A DNA stretch of 64,000 nucleotides. Source: Pseudomonas subflava. Lineage in GTDB: Bacteria; Pseudomonadota; Gammaproteobacteria; Pseudomonadales; Pseudomonadaceae. The notes below the pieces were generated by a model that worked only from the letters and a program-made list of their open reading frames with translations, ran no database searches and was not told where the DNA came from. The DNA lies in NCBI RefSeq assembly GCF_023823685.1, contig NZ_JAMXBF010000003.1, positions 1-64,000 of the forward strand. The letters run 5' to 3'. The translations under genes and the position numbers were made by a program. Below are positions 1-9,858 of the stretch, one piece after another (position 1 is the stretch's first letter; each line of letters starts with the position of its first letter).

Positions 1-1
1 G

Positions 2-805
2 AGTTCGAGCTGGGCCGGCGACCGCTACGGTGGCATCGCCATTCCGCGCATCGGCATGGAAGTGCTGGTCACCTTCCTCGAAGGCGATCCCGACCAACCT
101 TTGGTCACCGGCTGCCTGTACCACAAGGAGCATGTGGTCCCCTACGACCTGCCGGCGAACAAGACCCGGACCGTATTCAAGACCCTGAGCAGTCCGGGCG
201 GCGGTGGCTACAACGAGCTGCGCATCGAGGACCGCAAGGGCCAGGAGCAGATCTACATCCACGCCCAGAAGGACTGGGACGAGAACGTCGAGCACGACCA
301 GAAGATCCGCATCGGCCACGAACGCCACGACACCGTCGAGGCCAACAGCTACACCGAGCTGAAGGCCGAGGAACACCGCACTACCCACAAGGACCGCAAG
401 ACCGAGATCCGTGCCAACGACCACCTGACCGTGGGCACCAACCAGCACGTGAAGCTGGGCACGGGGCAGTTCATCGAGGCGGGTAACGAGATCCACCTCT
501 CCAGCGGCCTCAAGGTCGTTCTCGAAGCCGGCGCCGAACTTACCTTCAAGGCCGCCGGCAGCTTCATCAAACTGGACGCCAGCGGCGTCACCCTGGTCGG
601 CCCGCAGATCAAGATCAACTCGGGCGGCGGGCCGGGTAGTGGTAGCGGCGCGGCGCCCATCCTGCCGGGCAAGGCACTGGCGGCAGACAGCGACAAGGCT
701 GGCGAGCTGCTGATTCAAGCTCAGCGCCAGGCGCTGATGCAGAAGAAGCCGCTGTGCGCCATCTGCGAAGCAGCCAAGCGGGAGGCTGCGGATGCCGAGC
801 AATGA
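2..805 (+). CDS. vgrG: T6SS spike protein VgrG, C-terminal part
   Basis: Partial: the frame is open at the left edge, so only about 267 C-terminal residues are present. VgrG trimers form the puncturing tip of the type VI secretion tube and carry effectors out of the cell. The first residues ([20 protein letters not shown]) are the conserved gp5/OB-fold end of VgrG. They are followed by short repeats of charged and small residues typical of the triple beta-helix shaft, then a Gly/Ser-rich linker and an alpha-helical tail with a Cys-x2-Cys pair (CAIC). Such tails usually dock a DUF4123 adaptor, and that gene follows with a 14-base overlap. Seen: motifs and overlap. Inferred: this VgrG carries the toxin encoded at 1685. 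Confidence 0.93.
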   Translation, partial: SSSWAGDRYGGIAIPRIGMEVLVTFLEGDPDQPLVTGCLYHKEHVVPYDLPANKTRTVFKTLSSPGGGGYNELRIEDRKGQEQIYIHAQKDWDENVEHDQKIRIGHERHDTVEANSYTELKAEEHRTTHKDRKTEIRANDHLTVGTNQHVKLGTGQFIEAGNEIHLSSGLKVVLEAGAELTFKAAGSFIKLDASGVTLVGPQIKINSGGGPGSGSGAAPILPGKALAADSDKAGELLIQAQRQALMQKKPLCAICEAAKREAADAEQ

Positions 806-1688
806 CCGCCGCCTATTCGAACTACCGGCAGGGTTACCATGGGATGGTCAGGCAAGCCTGCTGCTCGATGGCATCAGCGTGGAAGAGCTGCCACGCCAAC
901 TCTACGAATGGAACTCCGAACCCGACTTCGAACCGCTCTACACAGGTACCCGCTGGTCCGATCTGAGCGACGTATCTCCTTGCCTGGTGCGCCTGAGTGG
1001 CACTGGCGATTCGACTCTCGCTCAGCATCTGCAGCATGCCGATGAGGAATGGGGCTATCTGCTGTTCAGCAAGGCCAGCTGGGAGGAACAGTTGGCACAC
1101 CTCCGCTGGCTGAGCAGCGTCAAGCACCCACTGGGCGAAGAGATGCTCCTGCGCTTGGCTGATCCAGCGGTAGCCGGGGCTTTGCTCGGACATGCAGAAC
1201 AAATCGGCGACGCCACACTGTTCGGACCGTTCGAGCAAATTGCCCTGGTCGACCGCACGAAACATGCCTGGTGCCAGTATTCCCGCCCAGCGACCGCCAC
1301 CAGAATCTCGCGGGAGCGACCCTACCAACTCTCCGAGGATCAGTTGGAATTGCTAGGCGAAGTCAGCCTGCGCAGCTGCGTTATCCAGCTCGATGCCCAT
1401 ATGCAGGAGTTCTTCCCCAACTACCAGCCCCAGCTGTTGGGCCCGGAGCGCTGGCAACATTTACACGGGCTTGCCTCGAATGCCTATGCGCGCGGCTTCA
1501 ACAGCGAGCGAGCCATCACCCTATACGCCAACATTTTTGGCTTTCTCGGCGAGCATGCCCTGGAGCGGCACGCTGACATCGCTGCCTTGCTAAATACGCC
1601 CTCCGCAGCATCGCCCGAACAGCGTATCGAGCAGGCCGCCGAGCTGGCCAGCGAGCGCGCCGAGTCCATGGAAAGGAATCCCACATGA
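792..1688 (+). CDS. DUF4123 T6SS effector adaptor (Tap/TEC-like)
   Basis: 298 residues. DUF4123 proteins are chaperones that load a specific effector onto its partner VgrG tail. The N-terminal half reads like the domain: a hydrophobic '[17 protein letters not shown]' opening, the '[19 protein letters not shown]' segment and a '[21 protein letters not shown]' helix. The start overlaps the end of vgrG by 14 bases and the stop overlaps the toxin start as ATGA, so the three genes look translationally coupled in the order VgrG, adaptor, effector. That context supports the assignment strongly. The C-terminal third has no motif I can name. Confidence 0.88.
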   Translation: MPSNDRRLFELPAGLPWDGQASLLLDGISVEELPRQLYEWNSEPDFEPLYTGTRWSDLSDVSPCLVRLSGTGDSTLAQHLQHADEEWGYLLFSKASWEEQLAHLRWLSSVKHPLGEEMLLRLADPAVAGALLGHAEQIGDATLFGPFEQIALVDRTKHAWCQYSRPATATRISRERPYQLSEDQLELLGEVSLRSCVIQLDAHMQEFFPNYQPQLLGPERWQHLHGLASNAYARGFNSERAITLYANIFGFLGEHALERHADIAALLNTPSAASPEQRIEQAAELASERAESMERNPT

Positions 1689-4600
1689 CCGCCCAGCAAC
1701 CGCCGCGTAGCAGCGGCAAGAATCCCAACCTGGCCCCCAAGAGCAGCAGCGACGCCAAGGCCACAAGCGGTGCCTGCCCGTTGATGAAGAACAAGGTGCA
1801 ACTGCTGCCACTGCGCTATGGACTGGTCGAACGCCTGGATCCGGCCAGCGAAGTTGCTGTGCCTTACAAACTTAGATCGAGGCCACTGGGCATCCGCTTG
1901 CTGCGAGATGGCTGGTTGTATGTGATTGATAACAGCACCGGCTATTTGCATGAGTACCGGGTCGAGAAAGGCCTCGTCACCAAGTTTCTCTGGAAAGGCA
2001 AGGAAGCCGATCAGGACAAGCGCCAAGGCAACCTGACCGATGATCGCCTGGTCTTTCCGCGCGGAAGTACCTTACATGTCGGTTTTTCGGAAGTGCAGTG
2101 GACTGCATTCAAATGCTCACAGATGCTCAAGAGCCGAGCCGAACGCGACCACTTCATGCAAGTGATTGATCTGACAAAGGCCGATTGCGAAAAAGGTGGC
2201 CCCCACCTCCTGACCGAAAAACAGGCCGCCAAATGGATAGCGGAGCTGGCCGAACAACCAGCCGCCACCAAAGCTCCAGCGGGCGCCCACCCCGAGGAAA
2301 GCCAGGACTACTGCTGGGAGCACCAGCAGCTCTATCGCAAGACCCAGCTCGGCGAAGTCAAGAAAGCCCTGCTGCCCAAGTACGAGCATGACCACCTCTA
2401 TCTGGTGCTCAAGGACAGCATCGGCGTCATGCGCGACCTGGCCGACGAGCAGGACAAGGTCGTCGGCTGGATCGACCACTGGGTCGGTCAGCAACGCAAG
2501 GAGCTCAAGTACGTTATCGGCAGTTATATCGAAACGCTGATGACAGTGAACAACTCCACCGCTCGCCAAGCAGGCACAAGTGATGACTTGTTCAATAAAA
2601 CCACTCCTGCCCAACGCGAGAAAATCTACGCATATATCGAGGCCCGTAATAAGTGGTTATGGGAGAAACGCCGGCCCCCGGTAGCGGAAAAGGTTGGCGG
2701 CTACTACACCCGCAATGTCGTACCCGATCCTCGCACCATTGCAGCCAAGCGGAACATGGATGCAAAAAAGCAAGCCATGATCGACAGCCTCGGTGAAAAG
2801 CTGCACGACGAGCTCGAGGACGATATCGAAAAGCTCGAAGACCAGCACGAAGGGACCCTGGAGGGTAAAGGCTGGGGCGCACGCGGCATCCACGACCTGG
2901 TGCGCCACGAGGAAATGAAGAAATACCTCGAAGGCGAGCGTATTTACCTCAAGCGCTGGACTGCCCGCCTGGACCGTATCACCAACGACCGGATAACCAT
3001 CTTCACCAAAGGCGAATTCCACCGAAGTGCCTGGTACTTCGATCCAGACCATCCCGACCAGTTGATGGCCGCGTTGGTGACAGAGCAGAACTGCGTCCGT
3101 GATCTTTGCCGTACCGAGGAAAGTCTCGCTGCCATCGGCGAGTACTTCCACACCTACCCCTACTATGTGCTGCCAGCCTTTCAAACTCGCCTTACCGAAG
3201 CATTTCTCTCCAAGCAGATCCCCAAAATCGCCAAGTGGCTGGAGAAGGTCGGTAATGTCAAAAAGGCCATGGCCAAGGCGCTGGCCAAACAGGACGATAT
3301 CGACGGGCTACTAGGCAGCTATTGGGCCAAAAGCCTGAGTCTGTCGCCTCAGGCTCAGCAGGTTAGCCTGGTGGTCAATGCGGCTTATGTGCCGGCGCTT
3401 GCCATGCGCACCGACAAATGGCTGCAAAAAGCCCAGGCGCAACTCCAGACCGGCAACCTGGATAAACTGCTAGATGAGTTCGACAAACATGCCAACAACG
3501 GCCAGCGCCTTGGTCAACTGCTCGCGCTGCGACAACAAGAAGCCTGGCTGGCCCCGGCCAAACCGGATGAGGTCCAACGCTTCACCACCACGCTGGCTGA
3601 CTTCAACAACTTGGTCAACACCGAGGACGAACTGGTCGTCAAGCGCGATCAAGCCAAACGCGACAGTAAGAAACGCAGACTTTCCCCCGCGCAGCGAGAA
3701 CAGGCTAAGAGGCTCAAACAAGCCTATAACCAGCAACTGGTTCAAATTCGTAGCCAGCGCGACAAACTCCGCCTGCAACTGGAAAGCAACCTTAGCCCAA
3801 CCAGCACCCTGGCCCAGGGTCACAATGGAGTGCGTATTCGTGGCCTGGACTCGGCCCAGCAGGCCGCTCTGGAGAACGAGATACGCCGCATGAGCAGCGG
3901 CCAGCTCAAGGGCTATGGCACTGCCGGTACTTATAAGGCCGCCTTCAAGAGCGCCTGGCTGCCCAGCGTGTTGTTCTATGCGCAAATACAGAATGCCATA
4001 GCAGCGCTGGGTACATGGCGCGCCCTCGGAGCAGATCAAAGAACACCTAAAGAGTTCTTCATTATGGCAGGGGCACTCTCAGGCACTGTTTCCGCAGGTT
4101 TGTCCATCTACCAAGGCGCCCATACCGCCATGGTGGATACCGTGCTCAAGGCTCTGAATACCAGTACCCAGCCACGCTCAGGAGCGCTCTTCTCAGTCCG
4201 CCTCGGCAAGTTAGGCCTGGCTCTGGGTACGCCCATCAGCTTCTTTGCCACACTCGCAGCCCTCGGCACCACCTTGCAGAACTGGAACAAATGGACCGAT
4301 GCCCTGCTTACGGGAACCACAGGCGAAAGAGTTGGTGCGGCCATGGCCCTGGCCGGCGATATAGGTAGCACCACGGTCGGTGCCGCGACCACTATCAAAG
4401 GAGGAATGGATATTTTCCTGCTGGGTCGCGAAGCCACAGTGCTAATGGGGGAAACACCGGCCCTAACCAGGCGCGCCGCGCTGTCCGCCGCCTGGGCAAC
4501 CCGCGGCGTGCGTTTCATGACATTTGCCACCCGTATCAGCCCCTGGGGACTGGCCTTTACCGGTCTCCAGCTTGGCGGCGAAACGCTCTACAACTACTTC

Positions 4601-5158
4601 AACCTGGACGATCATCAGCGCTGGCTATTGCAGAGCTGCTGGGGCCACGAGGACATGGCCTGGGACTGGACCAGTCACTACCAGGCGCTGGCCGAGGCAA
4701 CTTTGAAACCCTTGATAAGTGAAATCGGCCCGACTCAAGACCGCGGCGACGGCGAACTGTGGCGTAGCTATCGCCTAGATGTGCCCGGCCTACGTGCCGC
4801 CAGCCTGGCGGAGCACCCCTTGTTCTGGACCGCCGAACTGCGCGGCGGGTTTGAACATGTGCGGGATGTGGGGCAAGAGCTACGCGATAGCCTGCGCGTG
4901 ATCAGTCGCGAGCCCCTGGCCCTGGAATTACGTCTACCTATTGACTGGTTCGGCCCACAAAGCATGTTATCGCTACGCTTGGTCTGCCAGCCGGAGATGG
5001 CTGCAAAACCGCTGCTGGGCGATAAAGGCTACCTGCATTACAGCCTGCCCTTGGTGATGACCCAACTGAAAAAGCCGATCACCGCGGCCAAGACCAGCCC
5101 ACCACTTAGCTCGACGACGACATTCATCACGATCATGCCGGAGCACCTGCATGCCTGA
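1685..5158 (+). CDS. Large T6SS effector, VasX/BTH_I2691-like membrane toxin
   Basis: 1157 residues. The N-terminus is a disordered, basic Ser/Pro leader and then 'CPLMKNKVQLLPLRYGLVE', the signature opening of the VasX/BTH_I2691 family N-terminal domain; 'RLLRDGWLYVIDNSTGYLHEYRVEKG' follows the family pattern. Residues 250-720 are charged and helical, with coiled-coil-like stretches (about 625-700). Residues about 745-970 contain several glycine/alanine-rich hydrophobic segments consistent with membrane insertion. VasX-type toxins permeabilise the target inner membrane. The gene overlaps its adaptor by 4 bases and the next gene by 8. Seen: N-terminal signature, hydrophobic block, coupling. 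Inferred: pore-forming mode of killing; no enzymatic motif was found. Confidence 0.85.
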   Translation: MTAQQPPRSSGKNPNLAPKSSSDAKATSGACPLMKNKVQLLPLRYGLVERLDPASEVAVPYKLRSRPLGIRLLRDGWLYVIDNSTGYLHEYRVEKGLVTKFLWKGKEADQDKRQGNLTDDRLVFPRGSTLHVGFSEVQWTAFKCSQMLKSRAERDHFMQVIDLTKADCEKGGPHLLTEKQAAKWIAELAEQPAATKAPAGAHPEESQDYCWEHQQLYRKTQLGEVKKALLPKYEHDHLYLVLKDSIGVMRDLADEQDKVVGWIDHWVGQQRKELKYVIGSYIETLMTVNNSTARQAGTSDDLFNKTTPAQREKIYAYIEARNKWLWEKRRPPVAEKVGGYYTRNVVPDPRTIAAKRNMDAKKQAMIDSLGEKLHDELEDDIEKLEDQHEGTLEGKGWGARGIHDLVRHEEMKKYLEGERIYLKRWTARLDRITNDRITIFTKGEFHRSAWYFDPDHPDQLMAALVTEQNCVRDLCRTEESLAAIGEYFHTYPYYVLPAFQTRLTEAFLSKQIPKIAKWLEKVGNVKKAMAKALAKQDDIDGLLGSYWAKSLSLSPQAQQVSLVVNAAYVPALAMRTDKWLQKAQAQLQTGNLDKLLDEFDKHANNGQRLGQLLALRQQEAWLAPAKPDEVQRFTTTLADFNNLVNTEDELVVKRDQAKRDSKKRRLSPAQREQAKRLKQAYNQQLVQIRSQRDKLRLQLESNLSPTSTLAQGHNGVRIRGLDSAQQAALENEIRRMSSGQLKGYGTAGTYKAAFKSAWLPSVLFYAQIQNAIAALGTWRALGADQRTPKEFFIMAGALSGTVSAGLSIYQGAHTAMVDTVLKALNTSTQPRSGALFSVRLGKLGLALGTPISFFATLAALGTTLQNWNKWTDALLTGTTGERVGAAMALAGDIGSTTVGAATTIKGGMDIFLLGREATVLMGETPALTRRAALSAAWATRGVRFMTFATRISPWGLAFTGLQLGGETLYNYFNLDDHQRWLLQSCWGHEDMAWDWTSHYQALAEATLKPLISEIGPTQDRGDGELWRSYRLDVPGLRAASLAEHPLFWTAELRGGFEHVRDVGQELRDSLRVISREPLALELRLPIDWFGPQSMLSLRLVCQPEMAAKPLLGDKGYLHYSLPLVMTQLKKPITAAKTSPPLSSTTTFITIMPEHLHA

Positions 5159-6269
5159 CAGCCAATACGAACGCCTACCTCAAGCCGGCGATATCGAGCG
5201 CCAACCGGGCCTGGAAATTCTCTATCTGGCCCCCCGCCCAGTGCCGACCGGTCAAGCCGCAATCAGTGCCCAACAGATGCACCGTGAAATCAACTCCACC
5301 TACCTGGATTTTGCCCAAGGCACTGGGCGTATCGAGTTCGGCGTACGGGTCACCATGGGGACCCTTATCGCAGGCTTAGTCTTTTTCTTTACATGCACCG
5401 CTTTCCTGGGATGGGTTGACTATGTTGATCGTGGCTCATCTATCTGGGACTTTGTTCTGAAGTTCTTTTTTATGAACTGGTACATGTGGCTCTTTATATT
5501 GTTCTTCGCCACAGTCTTTGGCGGCATCTTCGCCTATGCCGTCCATCAGGAAACCCGACATCCCCCCATACGCTTCAATCGCCAACGCCGTGAAGTCTGC
5601 TATGCCCCTGCCAAGGGCAAACCGGCTTTTATCCCTTGGGAAGATCTAATCGCCTGCGTCTCGGTGGAGCAGACCATCACCCAATATGCGCTTAACACCC
5701 ATTTCGCCTTACGTCTAGGATTTCGCGACACCCTGGAAGGGCAGATGTACTGGCTTAGCGTGCCAGCTCCCAGCCTGGTGTTCGCCATCAGCGAGTGGGA
5801 GGCACTGCGGGCCTATATGGAGCAAGGCCCCAACGCCCTGCCACCACCACCGCCAGCCGAGTATGAAGAAGGCAGCCTGGCTTACTTCCGAGCGGCCTGC
5901 GATATCTACCACGAAGAGCTCGGCTTTATCCGCTACCGCAGCTGGTGGCTGCTGCAGCTCTTCACTGGCTGGACCATCCCCTGCCGTGTTGCCGAATGGT
6001 TCAGTCACCTGCCCAAGGCCGGCTTTCCCAAAGCCGTTCGCGAATGGTCTCAACCCCTGCCAGCCGAGCAATGGGTAAAACCTAGCGTAGAACTGTTGAA
6101 ACAAAGCGCCGAAGTCCAGGCCGCCTACGCCCGCGGCCTGGATTTTATGCAGTACTTCAAGGCCTCTTTCAGCGAATCAGCGGAAAACATACCCACCAAC
6201 ATATCGTCGAGTCGCAAACGCCGTGGCAAGGGCAAAAGTCGCCCGGCAAACGGCGAGGTCGCCAGCTGA
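5151..6269 (+). CDS. DUF6708-like membrane protein, candidate T6SS immunity protein (copy 1)
   Basis: 372 residues. Two adjacent membrane spans lie at about 62-85 and 105-132. After them comes a cytosolic domain with 'RFNRQRREVCYAP' and 'IPWEDLIACVSVEQ', a pattern I associate with DUF6708 proteins found beside VasX-like toxins. It begins 8 bases inside the toxin gene, with GGAG at 5140-5143 before the ATG. The position directly after a membrane-acting toxin and the location in the inner membrane suggest immunity, but this is inference from context. It is a paralogue of the next gene and the evident source of the decayed copy at 7374. The C-terminus is basic. Confidence 0.8.
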   Translation: MPDSQYERLPQAGDIERQPGLEILYLAPRPVPTGQAAISAQQMHREINSTYLDFAQGTGRIEFGVRVTMGTLIAGLVFFFTCTAFLGWVDYVDRGSSIWDFVLKFFFMNWYMWLFILFFATVFGGIFAYAVHQETRHPPIRFNRQRREVCYAPAKGKPAFIPWEDLIACVSVEQTITQYALNTHFALRLGFRDTLEGQMYWLSVPAPSLVFAISEWEALRAYMEQGPNALPPPPPAEYEEGSLAYFRAACDIYHEELGFIRYRSWWLLQLFTGWTIPCRVAEWFSHLPKAGFPKAVREWSQPLPAEQWVKPSVELLKQSAEVQAAYARGLDFMQYFKASFSESAENIPTNISSSRKRRGKGKSRPANGEVAS

Positions 6270-7328
6270 ATGTCTAGTAGCCCGTGCGAACGCCTGCCTC
6301 AAGCCGGGGACTTCGAGCGCGAAGCCGGCACCGAGGTGTTCTACCTGGCGCCCAGGCCGGTGCCCACTGGCATGCCGGCCTTCAGCGGGCAGAACCTGCA
6401 TCAGGAGGCCAATGAAGTTTTCCTGGATGTGGGCGCCGGCCAGGCCAGCGTCGAGTTCGCCGCTAGGACCTATATCGGCTCAGTCATGACGCTGGTGATA
6501 TTGCACTCCTTTACGGCGGGTTTGGCTGCCTGGCTACGACGGGATAAAGAGCCATTCTGGCCCAGTTGGCTGCATTACGAACTTAACCCGTTTATGTGGG
6601 GCTTTATTGCCTGCATTGCCGCCTTGGCCGGCTACAACATGTTTCGCATTATCCGCAATCTTGGTTCTCGCTCGCCCGTGCGTTTTAACCGCCAGCGCCG
6701 CGAAGTGGCCCTGGTGTTTCGCGGCGAAGCCCCTGTCTATGTGCCCTGGGAAGAGGTGATCGCCTGCGTTTCGGCCAGCCAGATCGTCACCCAGTACGCT
6801 GTCATGCCCAGCTTTGCCCTAATGCTCGGCCTGCGTGACGCCAGTAGCGGCGATGTCTATTGGGTCACCATCCCCGGCGGCAACCTGGGCCTGGTGGTCA
6901 GCGAGTGGGAAGCCATTCGGGTGTATATGGAAGAAGGCCCTGCGGCCCTGCCCACGCCGGTACTGTCCGATGAAGAGTTCCAGGAAGGTACCGTGGCCTA
7001 CTTCAATATGTGCCGGGGCGTGTACCGCAAGGAACACTGGTGGCCACGTTATGCCTTCGGTTTTCTGGTCATCCATTTCTGCAGCGGCTGGACCTTACCC
7101 TGCCACATTGCCCAATGGGTCAACCGCCGTCCCAAGGCCGTCTTTCCACAGGAGGTGCTGGACTGGTCGCAACCCTTGCCCGACGAGCGGCAGGCCAAGC
7201 CGAGCGAAGCCCTGCTCAAAGAAAGCGCCGAAATCCGCAAGGCCTTTGCTAAGGGCCAAAACCTGCTGGACTACTACCAGATCAAATTCGCAGACCCAGC
7301 CACCGAATCACCTGCCACAGCAGGTTAG
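6270..7328 (+). CDS. DUF6708-like membrane protein, candidate T6SS immunity protein (copy 2)
   Basis: 352 residues, starting on the base after the stop of copy 1 (TGA then ATG). It has the same plan: an N-terminal 'CERLPQAGDFEREAG' opening, two membrane spans (about 70-90 and 105-128), and the 'RFNRQRREVALVF' and 'VPWEEVIACVSAS' cytosolic motifs. It differs from copy 1 across most of its length, so the duplication is old or has diversified under selection. Paralogous immunity arrays behind one T6SS toxin are common, and divergent copies may protect against related toxins. Function is inferred from context only. Confidence 0.78.
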   Translation: MSSSPCERLPQAGDFEREAGTEVFYLAPRPVPTGMPAFSGQNLHQEANEVFLDVGAGQASVEFAARTYIGSVMTLVILHSFTAGLAAWLRRDKEPFWPSWLHYELNPFMWGFIACIAALAGYNMFRIIRNLGSRSPVRFNRQRREVALVFRGEAPVYVPWEEVIACVSASQIVTQYAVMPSFALMLGLRDASSGDVYWVTIPGGNLGLVVSEWEAIRVYMEEGPAALPTPVLSDEEFQEGTVAYFNMCRGVYRKEHWWPRYAFGFLVIHFCSGWTLPCHIAQWVNRRPKAVFPQEVLDWSQPLPDERQAKPSEALLKESAEIRKAFAKGQNLLDYYQIKFADPATESPATAG

Positions 7329-7373
7329 AGCATGCTCTGTGGCACACCCGTATCGCCCCGCAGTGGATCGGCT

Positions 7374-7767
7374 GGCTTTTATCCTTTGGGAAGATCTAAC
7401 GGCCTGCGTCTCGGTGGAGCAGACCATCAACACCCATTTCGCCTTACGTCTAGGATTTCACGACACCCTGGAAGGGCAGATGTACTGGCTAGCGCGCCAG
7501 CTCCTAGTCTGGTGTTCGCCATTAGCGAGTGGGAGGCACTGCGGGTATATATGGAACAAGGCCCCGACGCCCTGCCTCCACACCACCCGCCGAGTATGAG
7601 GAAGGCAGCCTGGCCTATTTCCGGGCAACCTGCGATATCTGCCGCGAAGAACTCGGCTTTATCCGCTATCGCAGCTGGTGGCTGTTGCGGTGCTTCACCG
7701 ATTGGACCATACCTTGCCAGGTCCGAGTGGTTCGGTCACCTGCCCAAGGCCAGTTTTCCCAAAGCCG
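7374..7767 (+). pseudogene. Decayed partial third copy of the DUF6708-like gene
   Basis: The DNA matches the middle of copy 1 (about 5622-6037) closely base for base. It lacks the N-terminal membrane spans and the C-terminal end. It carries a 15-base in-frame deletion after the codons for 'SVEQTI', and then a one-base deletion in the CTTAGC stretch (CTAGC here) that shifts the frame. No start codon or ribosome site is linked to the fragment. The similarity is to copy 1 rather than copy 2, so it is a later duplication or the remnant of a recombination within the array. Short open frames across it are not genes. Confidence 0.85.
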
Positions 7768-7893
7768 AGAAGGCCGAACGGGTAGCTCGGCGCTAAGCAT
7801 TTAAGACAAAGATGGGGGGTTAACCATTACTCCAACACAATCTATACCAGCAGCATCAGCGGAGCGGTGGATCAAATTACTCAGGGAACGGCC

Positions 7894-8517
7894 ATGCAGC
7901 AGAAACGGATTCGACTTTTCGCCAACAACGCTCACTTCACCGACAACGAATTTGATCGTTTCAAGCCACTGGTGCGCCAGCCAAACACCCACCGAGGGAA
8001 AGTCTTCAGCGCATGTGCCCTGATTCCATTCGGGCTATTCGTGTTGGGCCTGGTGACAGAGCAGGGCTGGTTAGCGTGCATCATGCTCATAGCGACGCCG
8101 ATCCTCCCTTTTGCAGTTTTCTGGTGGCTTGAGCGTGGCATACCGCCGGACAGGGTCGAGGCATATGCGGAACAGGATGGCCTTCTACTAGAGTTCGAGT
8201 GTGGTCACTTTCCAGAGCTCAGTACCGCTATCCGGATTCCGTTTGCCGAAATCGAGTCGATTACTCTGGAATCAAAGACAGTGCATGAAGGGCGGCACGG
8301 AACACATCGCTGGAGACAATACCGTATCAAGACCTCTCGCTCAGGTGAGTTTCCACACTTGCTGATCAATACCTTCCGCCCATTGCACTTGGTGATGAGC
8401 GATTTACAGCGACTGTCCCCATTGATGCCCCACAGGATAGACATTCATCTTGTGGGTCCACAGAGCGAAATAGCCGCATGCAACGCTCAGTGGAAAGGCG
8501 AATATTCAACGGAGTAG
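7894..8517 (+). CDS. Hypothetical two-span membrane protein downstream of the T6SS array
   Basis: Not recognised. From the ATG at 7894 (AGGGAA just upstream) it is 207 residues; a GTG 27 bases earlier is possible but has a poorer ribosome site. Two adjacent membrane spans lie at about 38-78. They are followed by a soluble domain containing 'IPFAEIESITLES', which resembles the 'WEDLIACVSVE' strand of the two upstream proteins and may be the same PH-like fold. The codon use is less GC-rich than the neighbours. The layout (two spans, then a PH-like domain) and location suggest another member of the immunity array, but this is only inference. Confidence 0.6.
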   Translation: MQQKRIRLFANNAHFTDNEFDRFKPLVRQPNTHRGKVFSACALIPFGLFVLGLVTEQGWLACIMLIATPILPFAVFWWLERGIPPDRVEAYAEQDGLLLEFECGHFPELSTAIRIPFAEIESITLESKTVHEGRHGTHRWRQYRIKTSRSGEFPHLLINTFRPLHLVMSDLQRLSPLMPHRIDIHLVGPQSEIAACNAQWKGEYSTE

Positions 8518-8524
8518 CGATAAC

Positions 8525-9772
8525 CTAGGCAGCCTTGGGCTGCCCTTGACCTCGAAAATGGCGAACCACCCACACAAGCATGGCTAACCCCAACAACGCC
8601 GCCCCAAGGAACAGCCCCTGATATCCCACCACCTTGGCCACCACCCCGCTGCACGCTCCCACCACACCTGCCAGCAGCACCTGCGCACTGGCCTGCAGAG
8701 TGAAGTCCGCACCCTCGTGTTCGGGGCGGCACATGCGCATCATCACGGCGAACAGGGCGACGGTGGACATCCCATCGGCGGCCTGCTCGAACAGCGAGAC
8801 CGCGTAGACCAGCCCTGCATCGCCGCCTCGCCCCACCAGCAGTGCCATGCCGGCAATACCCAGGGCCTGCAGCGCGCCAAAGACCAATAAAGACCGAAGG
8901 GCGCCGATGCGCGCGTAGAGCAGGCCACCGAGCAAGGCGCCGCCGATGCCGGCCAGGCTGCTGATCAGGGTCAGCTGGCCAAGGGCAGTGGTGTCCCAAC
9001 CCTGATCCACCAGCATCGGCTTGATCATCGGCGAGCCGAGGGCGTCGCCAAGCTTGAACGTCAGAACCACCGCCAACCAGGCCAGCATGCCCGGCTGGGC
9101 CAGCAGCCCCTTGTAGTGTCGCCAAAGCAAACCGGGGCCGGCGGGTTCGGACTGCTCGATGTACTGTGGCAGCAGGCGCTTCTCGGGAAATAGCCAGATC
9201 GGCAGGGTCAGTAGCAGCAAGGCACCCGCCAACAGGCCAATAGAAAGATTCCAGCCCAGACCACCGATCACCAGCAGCAGGCCGCTGCCGCTGGCCAGCA
9301 TGCCCACCTTGTAGCCGCCCACCTGCAGGCTGTTGCCCAGGCCACGCCAGCGCTCCGGCAGCAGGCGCACGGCCAGGCCATCGGTGGCCACGTCCTGCGT
9401 AGCAGCGCTCAGGTTGATGATCAGCAGCGTGCCCAGCAGCAGCCAGAACGCGCTGCCAAACAGCGCTTGCGGTGCAATCAGGGCAAGGCCGGCCAGGCAT
9501 AGAACCACCACGCCCTGCAGCGGCAGAATCCAGCCGCGGTGATGACCCAAGCGGCGCGAGCCGATGCGGTCGACCCAGGGCGCCCACAGCACCTTGAGCA
9601 ACCAGGGCAACGCGAGCAATTTGAGCAGCCCGATCAGCGCCAGGTCGACGCCGTTCTGCCGTAGCAGCACCGGCAGCGAGTGGGCGACCAGCCCCGACGG
9701 CAGGCCCTGCGCGCAGTAGAGAGAGGCGAGCAGTACCAGCATGGTGCTGCCAGGGCGGGAGGTTGGGGTCAC
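8525..9772 (-). CDS. MFS transporter, PAT/AmpG-like
   Basis: About 415 residues with roughly twelve hydrophobic spans. The opening 'LYCAQGLPSGLVAHSLPVLLRQ' and 'LLALPWLLKVLWAPWVDRIG' are the first-helix and loop 2-3 signatures of AmpG-like major facilitator proteins, which import muropeptides or carry acetyl-CoA or siderophore-type substrates. The GTG at 9772 is preferred because AGAGGGA lies 8 bases before it; a GTG at 9808 and an ATG at 9742 are alternatives. It is divergent from the SLC13-like gene. True AmpG is usually longer, so the substrate is unknown. Confidence 0.78.
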   Translation of the reverse strand: MTPTSRPGSTMLVLLASLYCAQGLPSGLVAHSLPVLLRQNGVDLALIGLLKLLALPWLLKVLWAPWVDRIGSRRLGHHRGWILPLQGVVVLCLAGLALIAPQALFGSAFWLLLGTLLIINLSAATQDVATDGLAVRLLPERWRGLGNSLQVGGYKVGMLASGSGLLLVIGGLGWNLSIGLLAGALLLLTLPIWLFPEKRLLPQYIEQSEPAGPGLLWRHYKGLLAQPGMLAWLAVVLTFKLGDALGSPMIKPMLVDQGWDTTALGQLTLISSLAGIGGALLGGLLYARIGALRSLLVFGALQALGIAGMALLVGRGGDAGLVYAVSLFEQAADGMSTVALFAVMMRMCRPEHEGADFTLQASAQVLLAGVVGACSGVVAKVVGYQGLFLGAALLGLAMLVWVVRHFRGQGQPKAA

Positions 9773-9858
9773 GGATAAAGTCCCTCTGAATGGGTATGAC
9801 GCGGCCACGAAGCGGCAGAATGCACCGCACGAAATAGAATATAAACCTCCAAAAACAT

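Noticed and set aside
8487..9830. A 447-codon open frame in another phase of the MFS gene strand
   Set aside because: Arg/Gly/Ala-rich out-of-frame product; the overlapping frame encodes a clear membrane transporter.
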